Shown here: positions 33,030-44,721 of the stretch, piece by piece
How the letters are laid out: every line of letters starts with the position of its first letter
Position numbering within the stretch: the first letter of the stretch is position 1
Assembly (NCBI GenBank): GCA_963969595.1
Contig: OZ018408.1
Coordinates: forward strand, 44,703,022-44,767,021
Source of the DNA: Neckera pumila
Lineage: Eukaryota > Streptophyta > Bryopsida > Hypnales > Neckeraceae
DNA length: 64,000 nucleotides
Reading direction: 5' to 3'
Notes under the pieces: generated by a model
Told to the model about the DNA's origin: nothing
The model's database searches: none
What the model saw: only the letters and a program-made list of their open reading frames with translations
Program-made: the position numbers and the translations under genes

Positions 33030-33333
33030 CATTAGATGATATTTGGGGGTCGCGGAGGGCCGTTTCAGACCTGTTCCTTGATCTGCCCAGATCCAGTGAA
33101 CGCCGGTACGGGTGTGTCAGAAAAAAAAATTTCAAAAAAAAAAAAAAAAAAAAAATTTTACCAAAATATCATTTTAAGCAAAATTTTATTTATTTATTTA
33201 TTTTTTGAAAAAAGTGACGTGGCAGTCACTCGACCACGTCAGCCAGCTGCTGCTGTGCGTTCCCAGACTGTGGGAACGCAACAGACAGCAGGGGAACTCA
33301 CAACCTTCTAAGACCCCCGAATCTCATGTAATG
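33030..33333. mobile_element. MITE of the CATTAG family
   Basis: It begins CATTAGATGATATTTGGGGG and ends CCCGAATCTCATGTAATG. It contains GGAGGGCCGTTTCAGACC, GAACGCCGGTACGGG, a long A-run, GACGTGGCAGTCACTCGACC and the internal palindrome GTTCCCAGACTGTGGGAAC. It is non-coding. Confidence 0.65.
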
Positions 33334-33430
33334 GATGCTAAAATTTTCCTAGCGACGCATTTAGAGGTGAAATTTGATTTCTAAGCCTACTCAAATGAAA
33401 AAAATTATAAACTATAGAGCAATTCAAAAC

Positions 33431-33661
33431 CATTAGAAGAGATTTGATGGCAAAAGAGGGCCGTTTCAAGGTTGTTTCCTTTGCTGAGAACTATAGTATT
33501 GTTGTTAGAATATTATATAATAAGAAAAAAATTAAATCAAAATCAATTAGATATTAATATTTGATGTAGCATTGTCTTAAGCATGTCATACCACAGATGT
33601 GGCACAGTTCCCATAATTTGGAAACTTGCGATCTTCCGAAGGCTTCAACAATCCTCTAATG
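33431..33661. mobile_element. Diverged MITE of the CATTAG family
   Basis: It begins CATTAGAAGAGATTTGATGG and ends with a CAACAATCCTCTAATG right end. GAGGGCCGTTTCAAGG is retained, but the middle is eroded (TTGTTAGAATATTATATAAT replaces the usual GCTGTCAG block). It lies about 100 bp from the copy at 33030-33333. Confidence 0.55.
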
Positions 33662-33692
33662 CAACATATTAACATAATGGGTTCACCAAACT

Positions 33693-34933
33693 GGGCCTGG
33701 AGGAGAATATTACATTAGAGAGGTTGTTGCTTTAGAAAAGGGTTGTGGCATTAACCCCTAAACACTCTAGGGGATCAAAAGTGTCTTCACATAGTTTCAA
33801 GTCTAATTCAAAGTGTTGTAACTTTTGCATCCCATGTTTGAATTCAATAAAACTTTTTGAAGAATGTGCGCTCTTTCTTCTAGTTTATATGGTAAAACTT
33901 TCAAATCAATCTAAGACGTATTATTTTTTGGACGCCAATCGAAGTTCACACAAGTTCAATTTGAGTTCACCAAAGTGCATTTGATGGCTGCAACTTTGGG
34001 GGCTTGTATTTCCTTTTGAATGTAATGTTTGTTTTCAATAAATATTTATTGGATTATGTTTCCTTTAATCCCTAAATGTCCAAGGCCTTTTTTGAGCTTC
34101 TCAAAATTTGCTCTAAATTGAACAAAAGGCCAACATTTTGATAAATTGTATCAATTTTTTTGAATTGTAACCGTACAAATTCAAACTACAACAATATCAC
34201 TTATGGATTGAAAGATTATAAAGTTTAATTATAAGAGTGTTAAAACTACAAAAGTGATACAAAGTCTTTCAATCCTCTTTTCATATGTCAAATCTAAAAA
34301 GTTGGTCACCAAAAAATATGAGGTTAATGGGCCTAACATGCCATATCCTCAAATCAATTTATGGCTTCTCAAAATCTACTCTACAAAGTTTTTAAATGAA
34401 TTTCTCATGTTATTTTTTCGGACATTGTACAAAGAAGAATCAATCCACCAAAGTTTGTTGTAATCCAAAAATGTTGCAATTTTGAACTTCAAATTGCTCC
34501 CAAACATTCAAAACAAGATAGATTGACATGAAAATTTAATTACAATAGCTAGAATTTAAGGGGAACATAATTCAACAAATTTTTATCGAAAATGAACATT
34601 AGATGAAGGTGATAAACAAGTCCCCAAAGTTGCAACCATCAAATGCATTTTGGTGAACTCAAATTAAACCTGTAAATATTGATTGACGTCCAAAAAATCA
34701 AATCATCTTAGATTGATCTGGGATTTTTTACCACACAAAGTAGACAAGAGAGTGCACATTTCCCAACCAATTTTCTTGAATTCGGACACCGGATGCAAAG
34801 TCTACAACAGTTTGAATTGGACTTGAAACTATATGAAGATACTTCTCATCCTCTGGAGCATCTTGGGGTTAATGTTACAACCCCTCTCTAAAGCAAAAAC
34901 CTTTCTAATGTAAAATTCTCCTCCAATCCCTGG
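33693..34933. mobile_element. Large foldback element (about 1.24 kb) with diverged arms
   Basis: The left border GGGCCTGGAGGAGAATATTA matches the inverse of the right border TAAAATTCTCCTCCAATCCC. Farther in, CATTAACCCC, the CTTCACATAGTTTCAAGTC/GGACTTGAAACTATATGAAG pair, the TCAATCTAAGACG/ATCTTAGATTGA pair and the CAAAGTGCATTTGATGG/CCATCAAATGCATTTTGG pair continue the inverted order. The arms extend at least 350 bp each and may reach near the middle around 34,300. There is no coding capacity and no clear target duplication. Confidence 0.6.
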
Positions 34934-35314
34934 GTTATTACCTTATGCAAATTATAACGTATTTCCAATACAATTTCTCATTTCACATCAACAAATTGGA
35001 TTTCACAATCGCACACACAAAAGAAGTTTATACAATAAATCGTAACAAACGCTTTATTTCACAGATATACCGTTTACTCACTACTCGTAAAACACATCAG
35101 TATTCACACTCTGACGCAGAGTGGATAAGCAAAGCATCGCCGAGTATACTCAGAGCCTGCTTCGGAAACCGTGAACATGAAGGTGAACAGTAGCTATTTA
35201 CTCGAGTAACATTCAACACATACTATTTCCTGATCCAAGGTACACTAGGATTTGATGAACGTTCAATTTTTCGAAAATCTGTATCACACTTTCTGCAAAA
35301 CTATGTTCATCTTT

Positions 35315-38300
35315 CTAAGCTACCATAGTGTAAGGCTCATTGGCTTTGCGTTTCACGGCCAACATCTCCTCCACTTTCTTCGCTAAGGATTCATCACACT
35401 TCCGGAACACACCGATCTGCCGCTGAATAATCATTTCTTTGGCACCCATGATGTGGCCTGCAATATTCTTCGCCGTCAGCTCTTGATCCTCAGATGACAT
35501 ATGCTGCCACAAAGTTCGAGGTTGCGCGTAATCATCTTGCTCAGTCCACTTCCTGGGCGGGGTGCGACTCACTACACCACCATCGTGTCTACATTGCAAA
35601 AAAACCCAGAAATAATGAGCACAAGGAATTGAAGATAAGAAAAAAATGATAACCCAAACATCAGTCGACTAAAATCCCATAATCAATGCTTTCTAGAATC
35701 CCAACTTCACTAAATGTCAATACATAATGTTAACTCTCTGGAAAAATAACATTGCCGAATGTCATTGAAGTTAATCTTAAATTGTTAGTCTCAAAGTGCG
35801 AATGAAATTAATAAAATAACAACGAAATTCGCTTTTAAATGCAAAAACCTAACTGTAGATCAATCTTCCCTCACAAATCGCTACAAACATAAATCAACAA
35901 TTTTTTAAGTCAGGTGAAGAGTATTTACTTGTAAGGGTGCACATCAGGTTGAGCAGGATCTGGTCGAGGTAAATCTTCAAAAGAATTGGGATAATAATTT
36001 GGTTTACTACCACCATTGTCGCTGACGTTCATTAACCCGTCACGAGAATACGTTTGAACCTTCGCAAATGGGCAACGATTGACTGGAATCTGCACACAGA
36101 CGTCCAAGACATTAAAACCATATTTCTCTACCTTCAACCCCATTGCAATAACAATCACAAACTCGCCATTACTTTCTCAAACTTTCGAAAGGTCTAGAAC
36201 AGATTAACAGAGCCATAACGACACCTACAGATTTCATCAGAAGATACAGTACCTGCAAGTAGTTTGATCCAAGACGATATCGATGGGCATCATCATAAGC
36301 GAAGAGCCGAGCTTGCAGTACACGATCTGGTGAAACTTCAATCCCAGGCACCAAGTGCGCAGGCGAGAACGACGCTTGCTCCACTTCATTGAAATAATTC
36401 GTAACGTTCGTGTCAAATTTCAACTTGCCTACTTCACGCAGAGGATAATCCCTGTGAGACCACACCTGCAAACCAAATCCCAACATAATCACCATCACCT
36501 CTTGCATACACATACAACAATTACAAACAAATATAAATACATAGTAACAATCAATGCAAACATCTACAAACACATCACTCATGCTTTGTGCAAAAGAATG
36601 TACACTAACCTTGGTCAAATCGAAAGGATCAAACTTGTAGGAAGCCGCATCCTCCAGAGGCATGACTTGCACCTTGAACGTCCATGAAGGCCCATTCCCA
36701 TTCTGAATGTTTTGCAACAAATCCTCAGTGGAGTAATCAGGGTTGATGCCTGCAATTTCCACCGCTTTCTCATGTGTGAGATTCTTGATTCCTTGGTCGG
36801 AAAGGAAATGGAACTTCACCCAGTGCGCCTTGCCTTCCTTATTCACCCACTTAAAGGTATGCGAGCCGTAGCCGTGCATGTGACGGAACCCATCAGGAAC
36901 ACCACGTGGGGAAAACGTAATCAACACCTACAACCCAACACCATTGATCAAGTTCAAATTAGGTCAAAATGAAAGGTAGAGAGATCTAACTACGAAGACC
37001 TAAAACCGTACACGAGCTGTACATATTGATTTGAGAATATGCACCAAATCCACATGAAAGCTTTTGTCAATTGTAAAGCATCGCCAAATAAAACTCAAAC
37101 CCTTGAAATTTCTTGTGCCAAGTCTGATAAACCTCAATATCAAACTTCGATTAGATTTTAGATCATCACCGAACACACTTCCCAACCCTCATAGCATCAG
37201 CACACAATGATCAAATAAGGCATGCCTTGGGAGCTGGGATTCACTCGCGAGCGCTAATAAGAGTCGACAGTGAATTTTATGAGAAGGAAGTATATTCAGT
37301 ACTAAATGTGCTGCTTCTAGGAAAAGCAGCTTTCTTACACCAGGGTAGAGACTGGAATAGGGTTTAGGATTTGGAGCTGGCCCTACCTGGTGTAAAGACT
37401 CCGGGACCAGGCTGAGGAAATCCCAGAAAGCATTGGGGTCCTTCATGTGCGTGGCAGGGTTGCGCTTCTGCGAGTGAATGAAATCAGGGAACTTGATAGC
37501 ATCCCGAACAAAGAACACCGGCGTATTATTCCCCACCATGTCCCAATTGCCCTCCTCCGTGTAGAATTTGATGGAGAATCCTCGAGGGTCTCTCGCCGTG
37601 TCCGGAAATCCAGACTCTCCCGTCACAGTCGACCATCGTCCCAGCACGGGCGTCTTCTTGCCCACTTCACTCAGAAATGCCGCTTTGCAAAGGTCACTCA
37701 CATCGCTGCAAACTCAAAACACACACCATCAACACCCAAATTCCAAACAAGCCAATATATCTATCCAAGCCGAGACAGGTGCTGTCAAAAAAACCTCTAA
37801 TGGATCAAAGCTTTAATGCCCTTACTGGGTAAACACACTTATTCTTGCTTTCCTCGTGTGCACTGAACATGTAAGAAAATTAATGTAAATCAAACATCAA
37901 GATATAGTTTTACGTTATCCTTGAGCTGGTTTATATTCTCCCACGTTGTAGACTTTTTTATTATATTGGCATGTTTTAGGGATCTCGAAACTTCTGGCAG
38001 TCGATCACGTCTACAAATTCAGGCTCTATAAACAAGGACTGATGTATGGATATGCACGTCAGCTGTTCCAGTTTCTTTCACTTTGCCGTTTTAAAAGAAA
38101 GGACTATCGGTATTGCTGACCGAAAACAGAGTGAAATTTCGAAGTTCAATGGAGCTTCCTGTGAAAGAATCGAAGAGGAAGAGGGACATACTGGGTGACT
38201 TCGAAGTAACCATGAGCACCAGCGCCCTTAGCATGCACCACACGCTCGGGAACACGCTCCCGGTTGAAATGCGCATTTTTCTCGAGCAAGTGCAGGTCTT

Positions 38301-38725
38301 CGAATAACGTGTTTCCGCTCTCACCCACTGTCAAACTGCGACAGATACAAAACTCATCAGCTACCTGCAACTCCAAATTTACATCCAGTCTCGTAGCTCT
38401 TCATCTAGTAAACCAAATCATAAAACACACACTCACAGGAGACGTACGTCTAGTATGGAAATTAGACACCATGATTGTCCCTTGGTGTCAAAGCTTCATT
38501 CCTGGTGTATCCTAATCTCTCATCACTGGACATTGCCTGTAGAATTCTTCAAAAACTCTTCAAACAATCCATAGATGAACATTTCGGATTTCTCCTATTA
38601 ATTGCTCCTGTCAGTACACACCTGTTGTTGTCGTCAGAGATAGGATGGCCGGTGAGATCGGTATACAACGGCTGCTTGCTCGTACCCTCTCGCACTCCAC
38701 CATTCTGATCCTGATGGGGTGCCAT
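35315..38725 (-). CDS. Catalase, bacterial-like small-subunit (clade 3) type, seven exons, about 510 aa
   Basis: It is a haem enzyme converting hydrogen peroxide to water and oxygen. Exons on the minus strand: 38725-38622, 38335-38192, 37705-37387, 36927-36610, 36465-36253, 36089-35929, 35588-35315, all in phase. Key residues are present with canonical spacing: His about 69 in [12 protein letters not shown], Asn about 142 in [13 protein letters not shown], the active-site Arg in GRWSTV, and the haem-ligand Tyr about 352 in [14 protein letters not shown]. Blocks such as [53 protein letters not shown] and [18 protein letters not shown] match clade 3 catalases of bacteria, fungi and animals better than the standard plant peroxisomal catalase. 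The C-terminus (PYTMVA) is not an SKL-type signal. The seven plant-style introns argue against bacterial contamination. Confidence 0.93.
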
Positions 38726-39781
38726 AATGCTTCAATCTACGTGCACAATTCGCTACAACAGCGTCTGTTCTGACTGCAGTGCAAAGACCGAGCTTGCCAC
38801 TAATCAAACAAACGAATTTCAAAACTTCCTGTAAGTGAACGTCAAGAAAAAACTGTGAAAATCTTCTAGTGAAAACTAAGGAATTCAAAACTGTTTATTC
38901 GGAGTGTGGCATGCACAGGCTAGAAATATATACGCACACAGATCGAGGGAAAGCTGGGTTGAGGCGGTGAGAAATTATAGTAGAGAATTGAACAAGTGTC
39001 GAGCATTCATGGACAACCAATTCGTGGACGCAATTTTCAGATTGGACAACCAGTGCGGTTAATTCCGTGGGAAGTGGGTTCACTTCGTGCCACCTTGAAG
39101 TTGAGGAAGTGATACACGTCTGTGTGCATGTAACTTATGAATTTGCATGGGATTGCGGCGACTGTGGTAAGGGAAACAACTTGGGAAGCTGCTTGTGGAT
39201 GGCACACGATCTGGAAGCTCTTTGTTGAGCATCGTTGTTGCGGTGCTGGGGTGGGTACATCTGTAGCTGCCAAGTGGAAGTTTAGCTTTTGGCTTTGTCA
39301 GACAAGTTCAAATGTCTTAAAAACTTTCAGGTGCATTTACAAAAAGCCAGAAAGGCAGCATTATGTAATGACAAGGCAACTTCGTTGGCTCATTCTCCTA
39401 CGTTAGGAGTCCTAGCGGTTGCCACCTTCCGTGAAACCAAAAAAAAATTAACAATTTTCTTGTAACTTAATCATTAAGAATAAGTTTTTTAATAATTAAA
39501 AAAGAAAAGGAATTCTTTCCTAGATTTCGAAATCTATTTTCCACCACGAAAGTAGAACATGAAGATCTATACGAAAGTAAAACATCAAGATCTATGTGAG
39601 TTTTCCCATTATGTTTGTTAGATCTCCCATTTGTTCAAAAAGAAAAAAAAAATCTATGTTAGTAGTGCAAATTACATCGACAAAATACTCACCCTCAGAG
39701 GCTCATACAGCAATCAATGACAAGAATTCTCACCTACCGATATTGTACTTAGCTAGAAGAGGCACCCACTTTCTGATTCAC
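38726..39781. other. Upstream region of the catalase gene
   Basis: This probably contains the catalase promoter and 5' UTR, but no box could be assigned with confidence. ORFs on both strands are short and unlike any family I know. Confidence 0.4.
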
Positions 39782-39785
39782 TTAA

Positions 39786-40765
39786 CACCTAAAGACCTAA
39801 ATCCCAAGGCCATTTTTCTGTCAAAAATCACTCAAAACTGCCATTTTTGTTGCATTCACACAAGAAAAAGAACAAAAAAACAAAACAGAATCTAACCTTA
39901 GGATCCTATACATCACTTGTCTGAGATCATGTGGTAAAAATTTCTTGAAATTTGACCGTATGATTGGAAGATATTAGCATTCAAAGTTGAAAAACTGGAC
40001 TGCAATTTCAAATGACTTTGACCACCATTCATTACCTTGAATTTTTTAAAGAATGAACATTTTTGAACACTGGACTGCAATTTCAAATGACTTTGACCAC
40101 CATTTGTGGAAATTTTTCGCACTACAAACTTTGGATTCAAAATTTTTTATGTTGAAGAATTGAGTTGAAAGTCTTAAAAAAAAAAGTCAAACAATACACG
40201 CTTGATTTTCATTCTTTAAAAAATTGTTAAGTAGAAGTAGGTCCAAGATTGAAAAAAAACTAAATTGTTAATAGCTCTAAGATGGGATTGAAACACAATA
40301 ATTCCAACGGTGAGATTGTTTTAGCAAGCAAATACAACCTTGTCAAACCAATTTATTAGAAATTGTAAATATTGCATTGACAAATTAATCCTACAAGTTA
40401 TTTTTTCAATAAGATGCTCTTGCCCGGAAAACAAGATTGTCCAAAATTTTCTCGTAAAAAAATATAAACAGAATGAATCAAAGCTCCAGATGTAGACAAA
40501 AACATAATATTTTAGGAAAAACAAAATTTTTAATTTATTTTGACTTTTTGTAGAGATTTTTGTGTTGCTCGTTGAATTCAATTTTATGCTTTGCAATAAA
40601 ACTTTTGCTCCCAGTCACCAATTGAAGTAAAAGTTATATTTTTGCATAGCTAATCAATTTTTCTATCTTATGAGAAAGTTTCAAAAAGTTTCATTAAAAA
40701 TCAAGGTCATAGGAACTTGTCCGAAATCCAATTTGTCCCCCGAGGGAACAATGGGACTTTAGGAG
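39786..40765. mobile_element. piggyBac-like MITE (980 bp, degenerate ends)
   Basis: Flanked by TTAA at 39782 and 40766. The ends are diverged forms of the family: CACCTAAAGACC on the left and GGACTTTAGGAG on the right. The interior follows the copy at 41476-42400: ACTCAAAACTGCCATTTTTG, TTGAAATTTGACC, CAAGTTATTTTTTCAA and a CCCGAGGGAACAATGG block. It carries a private duplication, CTGGACTGCAATTTCAAATG at 39993 and 40070. It is non-coding. Confidence 0.65.
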
Positions 40766-40892
40766 TTAAGGAATTATGCATATCTGTAGGGCGGATTTCT
40801 TCAGTGGGAAAATTTTTTTGTATGAAGAAATAGAGTTCAGAAGGTTCCATAATGTTTCAAATTTTTTTTCTCAAATTGTATTTACCATTCGG

Positions 40893-41134
40893 GAAAAATT
40901 TCAGCCCTCTAGAAGGACGCAAGTTCTACATCTGCTCGATGCAATTATGGGGGAAAAATTAATAATAATAATATATATTTTTTTAATTTTTTTAAAAATG
41001 GGTGCTGACGTGGTAATAGTAATGCCATGTCAGATTCTTATTTTTTTAATATTTTATTATTCATTCTAAAATTGCACCACAGGGATTCCAAAAATCAATT
41101 CCTTAACATCCTTCTGGAGGGTTGAAATTTTTCT
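40893..41134. repeat. Inverted-repeat element, possible MITE
   Basis: GAAAAATTTCAGCCCTCTAG and AGAAGGACG at the left match TCCTTCTGGAGGGTTGAAAT and TTTTC at the right. Between them are an AT-rich core and GACGTGGTAATAGTAATGCC. The border duplication is not clear. Confidence 0.45.
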
Positions 41135-41204
41135 TAATGCTATAAATTTTTTAGTTGAAGATTATATTTGACCCATTCTAGTCATATAGACTTTCTTATT
41201 TCCA

Positions 41205-41269
41205 ACCAAGGGTTGGTTGTAAAATCCACCAAGGGTTGGTTGTAAAATCCACCAAGGGTTGGTTGCAAC
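41205..41269. repeat. Three tandem 23-bp units
   Basis: The unit ACCAAGGGTTGGTTGTAAAA-TCC is present almost perfectly three times, the last incomplete. It is a minisatellite without known role. Confidence 0.8.
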
Positions 41270-41475
41270 ATTGAGAGTCTTGGAGGCAATCCAAATGTGC
41301 CATGAGCCCACAACTAGCTCGGGAACCATGCCGTAATTAGTTACTATTCATCTCCTCCTTCATGGAAAGGAACAACCTATGTAACCACAATGAGGTGCTG
41401 ATCAAGAATGGATTGTCTCCCCTACAGATCCATAAACTAATCAAATCCTAAATATGTTCCCTATTTACAAATTAA

Positions 41476-42400
41476 CCCCTAAGGACCAAGGCTTCTTTTC
41501 TGCCGAAAAACACTCAAAATTACCATTTCTATAGCAAGGAGTAAGAAATTTTGAAAATTGTTTATTTTGCACATCTAACCATAGGATCTTACACCTAACT
41601 AGTATGAGAATGTGTAGAATTCTTTTTAGAATTTCTAATCGCACAAATTGCAAGATATCTACGTTTAAAGTGAAAAAAAATAAAATTTCAGCACATTGCT
41701 GGACTAGATTATTTGACTTTGAACCTTCTTAACTTGGATTTTTTGTAGTATAGAGTTTTGAGCTTTAAATGTTTATGGTGGAGAATTGAATTGAGAGTCT
41801 AGGAAAAAAATAACATTCAAAAAACTTAATTTTCATACTTCAAAAAAATTGTTAAGTAGAAATAGGTACAAGATAGAAGGATAATCTAAATTATTAATAT
41901 CTAAAATGGAATTAGAATGCACAAATTCCAATGGTGAGATGTTCTAGCAAGCAAACTAAACTATGAGGATTTTTTTTTAATTATAAAAACTGCATTCAAA
42001 AATGAATCCTACAAGTTATTTTTTCAAGAAGAAGCTCTAATTGCCTAAAAAACAAGATGATCCATAATTTTCTCATACAAATTCCAAATGGAATGAATCA
42101 AAGCTTTCCAAGTAGACAAAAATATAATCTATGAGACAAAAAAAATTCAAAATTTTGTCTCAATTTCAAAAATTCAATTTTTTGAATTTTTTTTTTCCTC
42201 CTTTTCCCCCTTTCACGTTCCAAGCTACTTGGGGCAAAACTTTTGTTCCTGTACATCAACTGAAAAAAACTGATATTCCCACAAAGCTAATCAATTTTTC
42301 TATCTTCAAAAAAATTGAAAAAACCCAGACAAAATTTCAACTTGGGATACCTGCCCAAAATTCCCATTTGTCCCTTGAAGGGACAATGCTCCTTTAGGGG
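41476..42400. mobile_element. piggyBac-like MITE (925 bp)
   Basis: TTAA borders lie at 41472 and 42401. Ends: CCCCTAAGGACCAAGG and, inverted, GCTCCTTTAGGGG. The interior is collinear, in inverse orientation, with 55665-56582, sharing GATCTTACACCTAACTAGTA, TTCCAACGGTGAGAT-like and CCCTTGAAGGGACAATG blocks. The right TTAA is shared with the start of the next MITE (42404). It is non-coding. Confidence 0.8.
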
Positions 42401-42403
42401 TTA

Positions 42404-42685
42404 AGGTAACTACACCTAAAATCGCATACTTTCTAGAATTGCACACTATAGATTCTTGCCTAAAATGTACTCTCATTGTTTATAACTCTATGATCGCTTT
42501 GAGGTACACCTATTTTCAGCATTTTGAAAATTCATAGTTTATTCACACGGTGCATTCTAAGAGAATCAACTAGAATTCCCTTTTGACTACCAAAGGGACC
42601 CTACAAAAAAAAATTCAATTATAATAGTGAAAACCACGCTAAATCATGCTGAATTGTTTCTGTGCGATTTAAGGTGTAGTTACCT
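42404..42685. mobile_element. MITE of the AGGTAACTACACCT family
   Basis: It begins AGGTAACTACACCTAAAATC and ends GATTTAAGGTGTAGTTACCT with TA on both sides (42402 and 42686). It abuts the piggyBac-like element, whose right TTAA includes its first base. The likely order is this MITE first, then the piggyBac-like element into the TTAA at its edge. Confidence 0.75.
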
Positions 42686-42960
42686 TAGTGACATATTTCT
42701 TAAAATCTCTATTATTGTCATCGATGAGGTAAGTAGGCTTATATGAGCAATTTATGGACCTCCTACCTTACTTGTTTTGCACAATATGAATGGTCAGTTT
42801 TGAGAGCAAAACATTGATTCCACTTTGAAATTTTCTTGTCATTGATTGCAGTATGAGGGTGAATATTTGTTGATGTGGTCAGTTTTGAGAGCAAAATATT
42901 GATTCTACTTCGAAATTCTATTTCAAATTTTTTCTTGTTTTGCGATATCTTCTTGAACTA

Positions 42961-43295
42961 AGGTAACTACACCTAATTGCAACTACTTTCTAAAACCAAC
43001 CATGGAAGAAATAAGATAACTACACCTAATTTTGATTGCTTTTTAGAACCGACCACTATAGATTCTTGCCTAAAATATACTCCATCAACTGATGAGAGCT
43101 ATGGTCGATTTTAAAAAACACCTATATTCAGCACTTTGAGAATTTGTAGTTTATTCATACAATGTTCAAAAATTGCATTCTAAGTGAATCTAAAATCTTC
43201 TTTTGACTACCAACAAGACTCTTTAAGAAAAATTCAATATAATAATATAAACCTTGTTGAATTGCTTGTTTATGCGAATTTTAGGTGTTGTTACC
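42961..43295. mobile_element. MITE of the AGGTAACTACACCT family, left end duplicated
   Basis: It begins AGGTAACTACACCTAATTGC, and the same start recurs about 60 bp inside (ATAACTACACCTAATTTTGA). It then follows the family: ACTATAGATTCTTGCCTAAA, CATTCTAAGTGAATC and TTTTAGGTGTTGTTACC at the right end. It is non-coding. Confidence 0.65.
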
Positions 43296-44521
43296 TAGAT
43301 GTACACTTTTTCTCTTTGACTGGCACCAATCAGGTGTTGTTTACAGCATCCAAAGATCAGGCATTCACACAATTTCAATTATTGGAATTTTGTTATTCCA
43401 ACGTGATATATAAAACCATGAGTCTAAGACTCTAATAAGGCTCAATTGGTAATCTAATTTCAAAATCATAAATACAAATTTCAATCAATAGGGGTACTTA
43501 GATCATCAAATTGGGCTGTAAAATCATGATGCCCATAGGCTTTACATTGAAAACTGGACCGTCCACCGTCCACAGGTTGTTTTCTTTTTCATTTAATGTT
43601 TACTTATGTGGTATACAAACATGTGGTGATATTCTGGTATGAAACAATTGATTTTAAGTGCTAATAATTGGATGGCCATGTATCCTTTTTGATCCAATTC
43701 TTCCACTTAAGCCCAATTTGAATTGGTCTCATGAACTGTAAATTAGGACAACTTCAAATTGGACCTAGGTCCTAGTATAAAGTGGTCTTAAGACAAGTCA
43801 AATTTCACCGTAGGGCTATAAGACCAATGGGCTAACCCACTTAGAGATGCATAAGAAGCTTGAGGAGACCCCCCCCCCCCCCCCCCCCCCCCTCCCGCAA
43901 TGGAACAACTTCAAATTAGGCCTAGGTCCTAATATGAAGTAGCCTTAAGACGAGTCAAATTTCACTATAGGGCTATAAGACCAGAGGGCTAACCGATTTA
44001 GAGATGCATGAATAAGCTTGAGGAGACCCTCCCTTGGTATTTGGTTCCTGACCAATTTGCTCTATTCTTCAAGTAGTGGCAATATCATGCGTGATTCACA
44101 AAATATTTTTTGTGGGGTGTCAAAGTGAGCAAGAAAATCAACGTGGTAGCTTTCAATACTTGGTAGTGCAACCCAAAATTCTTCAAGAATTCCAACTATA
44201 ATTTTCAAATCCCCCCAGTAGAGAGCACTATGATTAGTCTTGTAAAACATACCCTACTGATTTTATCACAAATTACTATATAATGGAAGAAGAATACCCT
44301 TTTATTAAGGTAGTCGATCAAAATGATTAGGTTCTTAAATGAATATGGGTGCATTCTCTATTTTTATAGTTTTATTTTAGGAAATCATTCATTGGACCAT
44401 TTTTGTCCCACTCAATTTTTGTTTCAAATCATTCTTCTAAAATACACTTTAAAATACATTTTTACATTTATGAGATTTAAATTAAACCTTCAAAAGGAAT
44501 TTTTTGGTGCTTTGATCATCA
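43296..44521. repeat. Intergenic with a 157-bp tandem duplication split by a C24 tract
   Basis: Two similar units (from about 43748 and 43905) share ACAACTTCAAATT, CCTAGGTCCTA, GTCAAATTTCAC, GGGCTATAAGACCA and TAGAGATGCAT. At the end of the first unit is an uninterrupted run of 24 C (43869-43892), while the second unit has only CCCTCCC at the same place. No gene is visible in the rest of the stretch. Confidence 0.7.
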
Positions 44522-44718
44522 CACTATAAGAAACCCATGTTTTTTAGGATGTTTTCACTATTTTTTGGAACGCATTTTTATGGACATTAAATAAAACAAC
44601 GCATGTTTTATTGAACATCATTGTTGATATAAAAACATGGGTTGTTTATTTAATGTCCACACAAAAGCGTTCCAAAAAATTGTGAAAACATCCCCCAAAA
44701 TACGGCTTTTCTATAGTG
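44522..44718. mobile_element. CACTA-like MITE with 3-bp target duplication
   Basis: The 197-bp element begins CACTATAAGAAACCCATG and ends CGGCTTTTCTATAGTG. It is flanked by TCA on both sides (44519-44521 and 44719-44721). It folds into a hairpin (GTTTTCACTATTTTTTGGAA against TTCCAAAAAATTGTGAAAAC). The 3-bp duplication and CACTA terminus are the diagnostic pair for CACTA (En/Spm) elements. Confidence 0.8.
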
Positions 44719-44721
44719 TCA

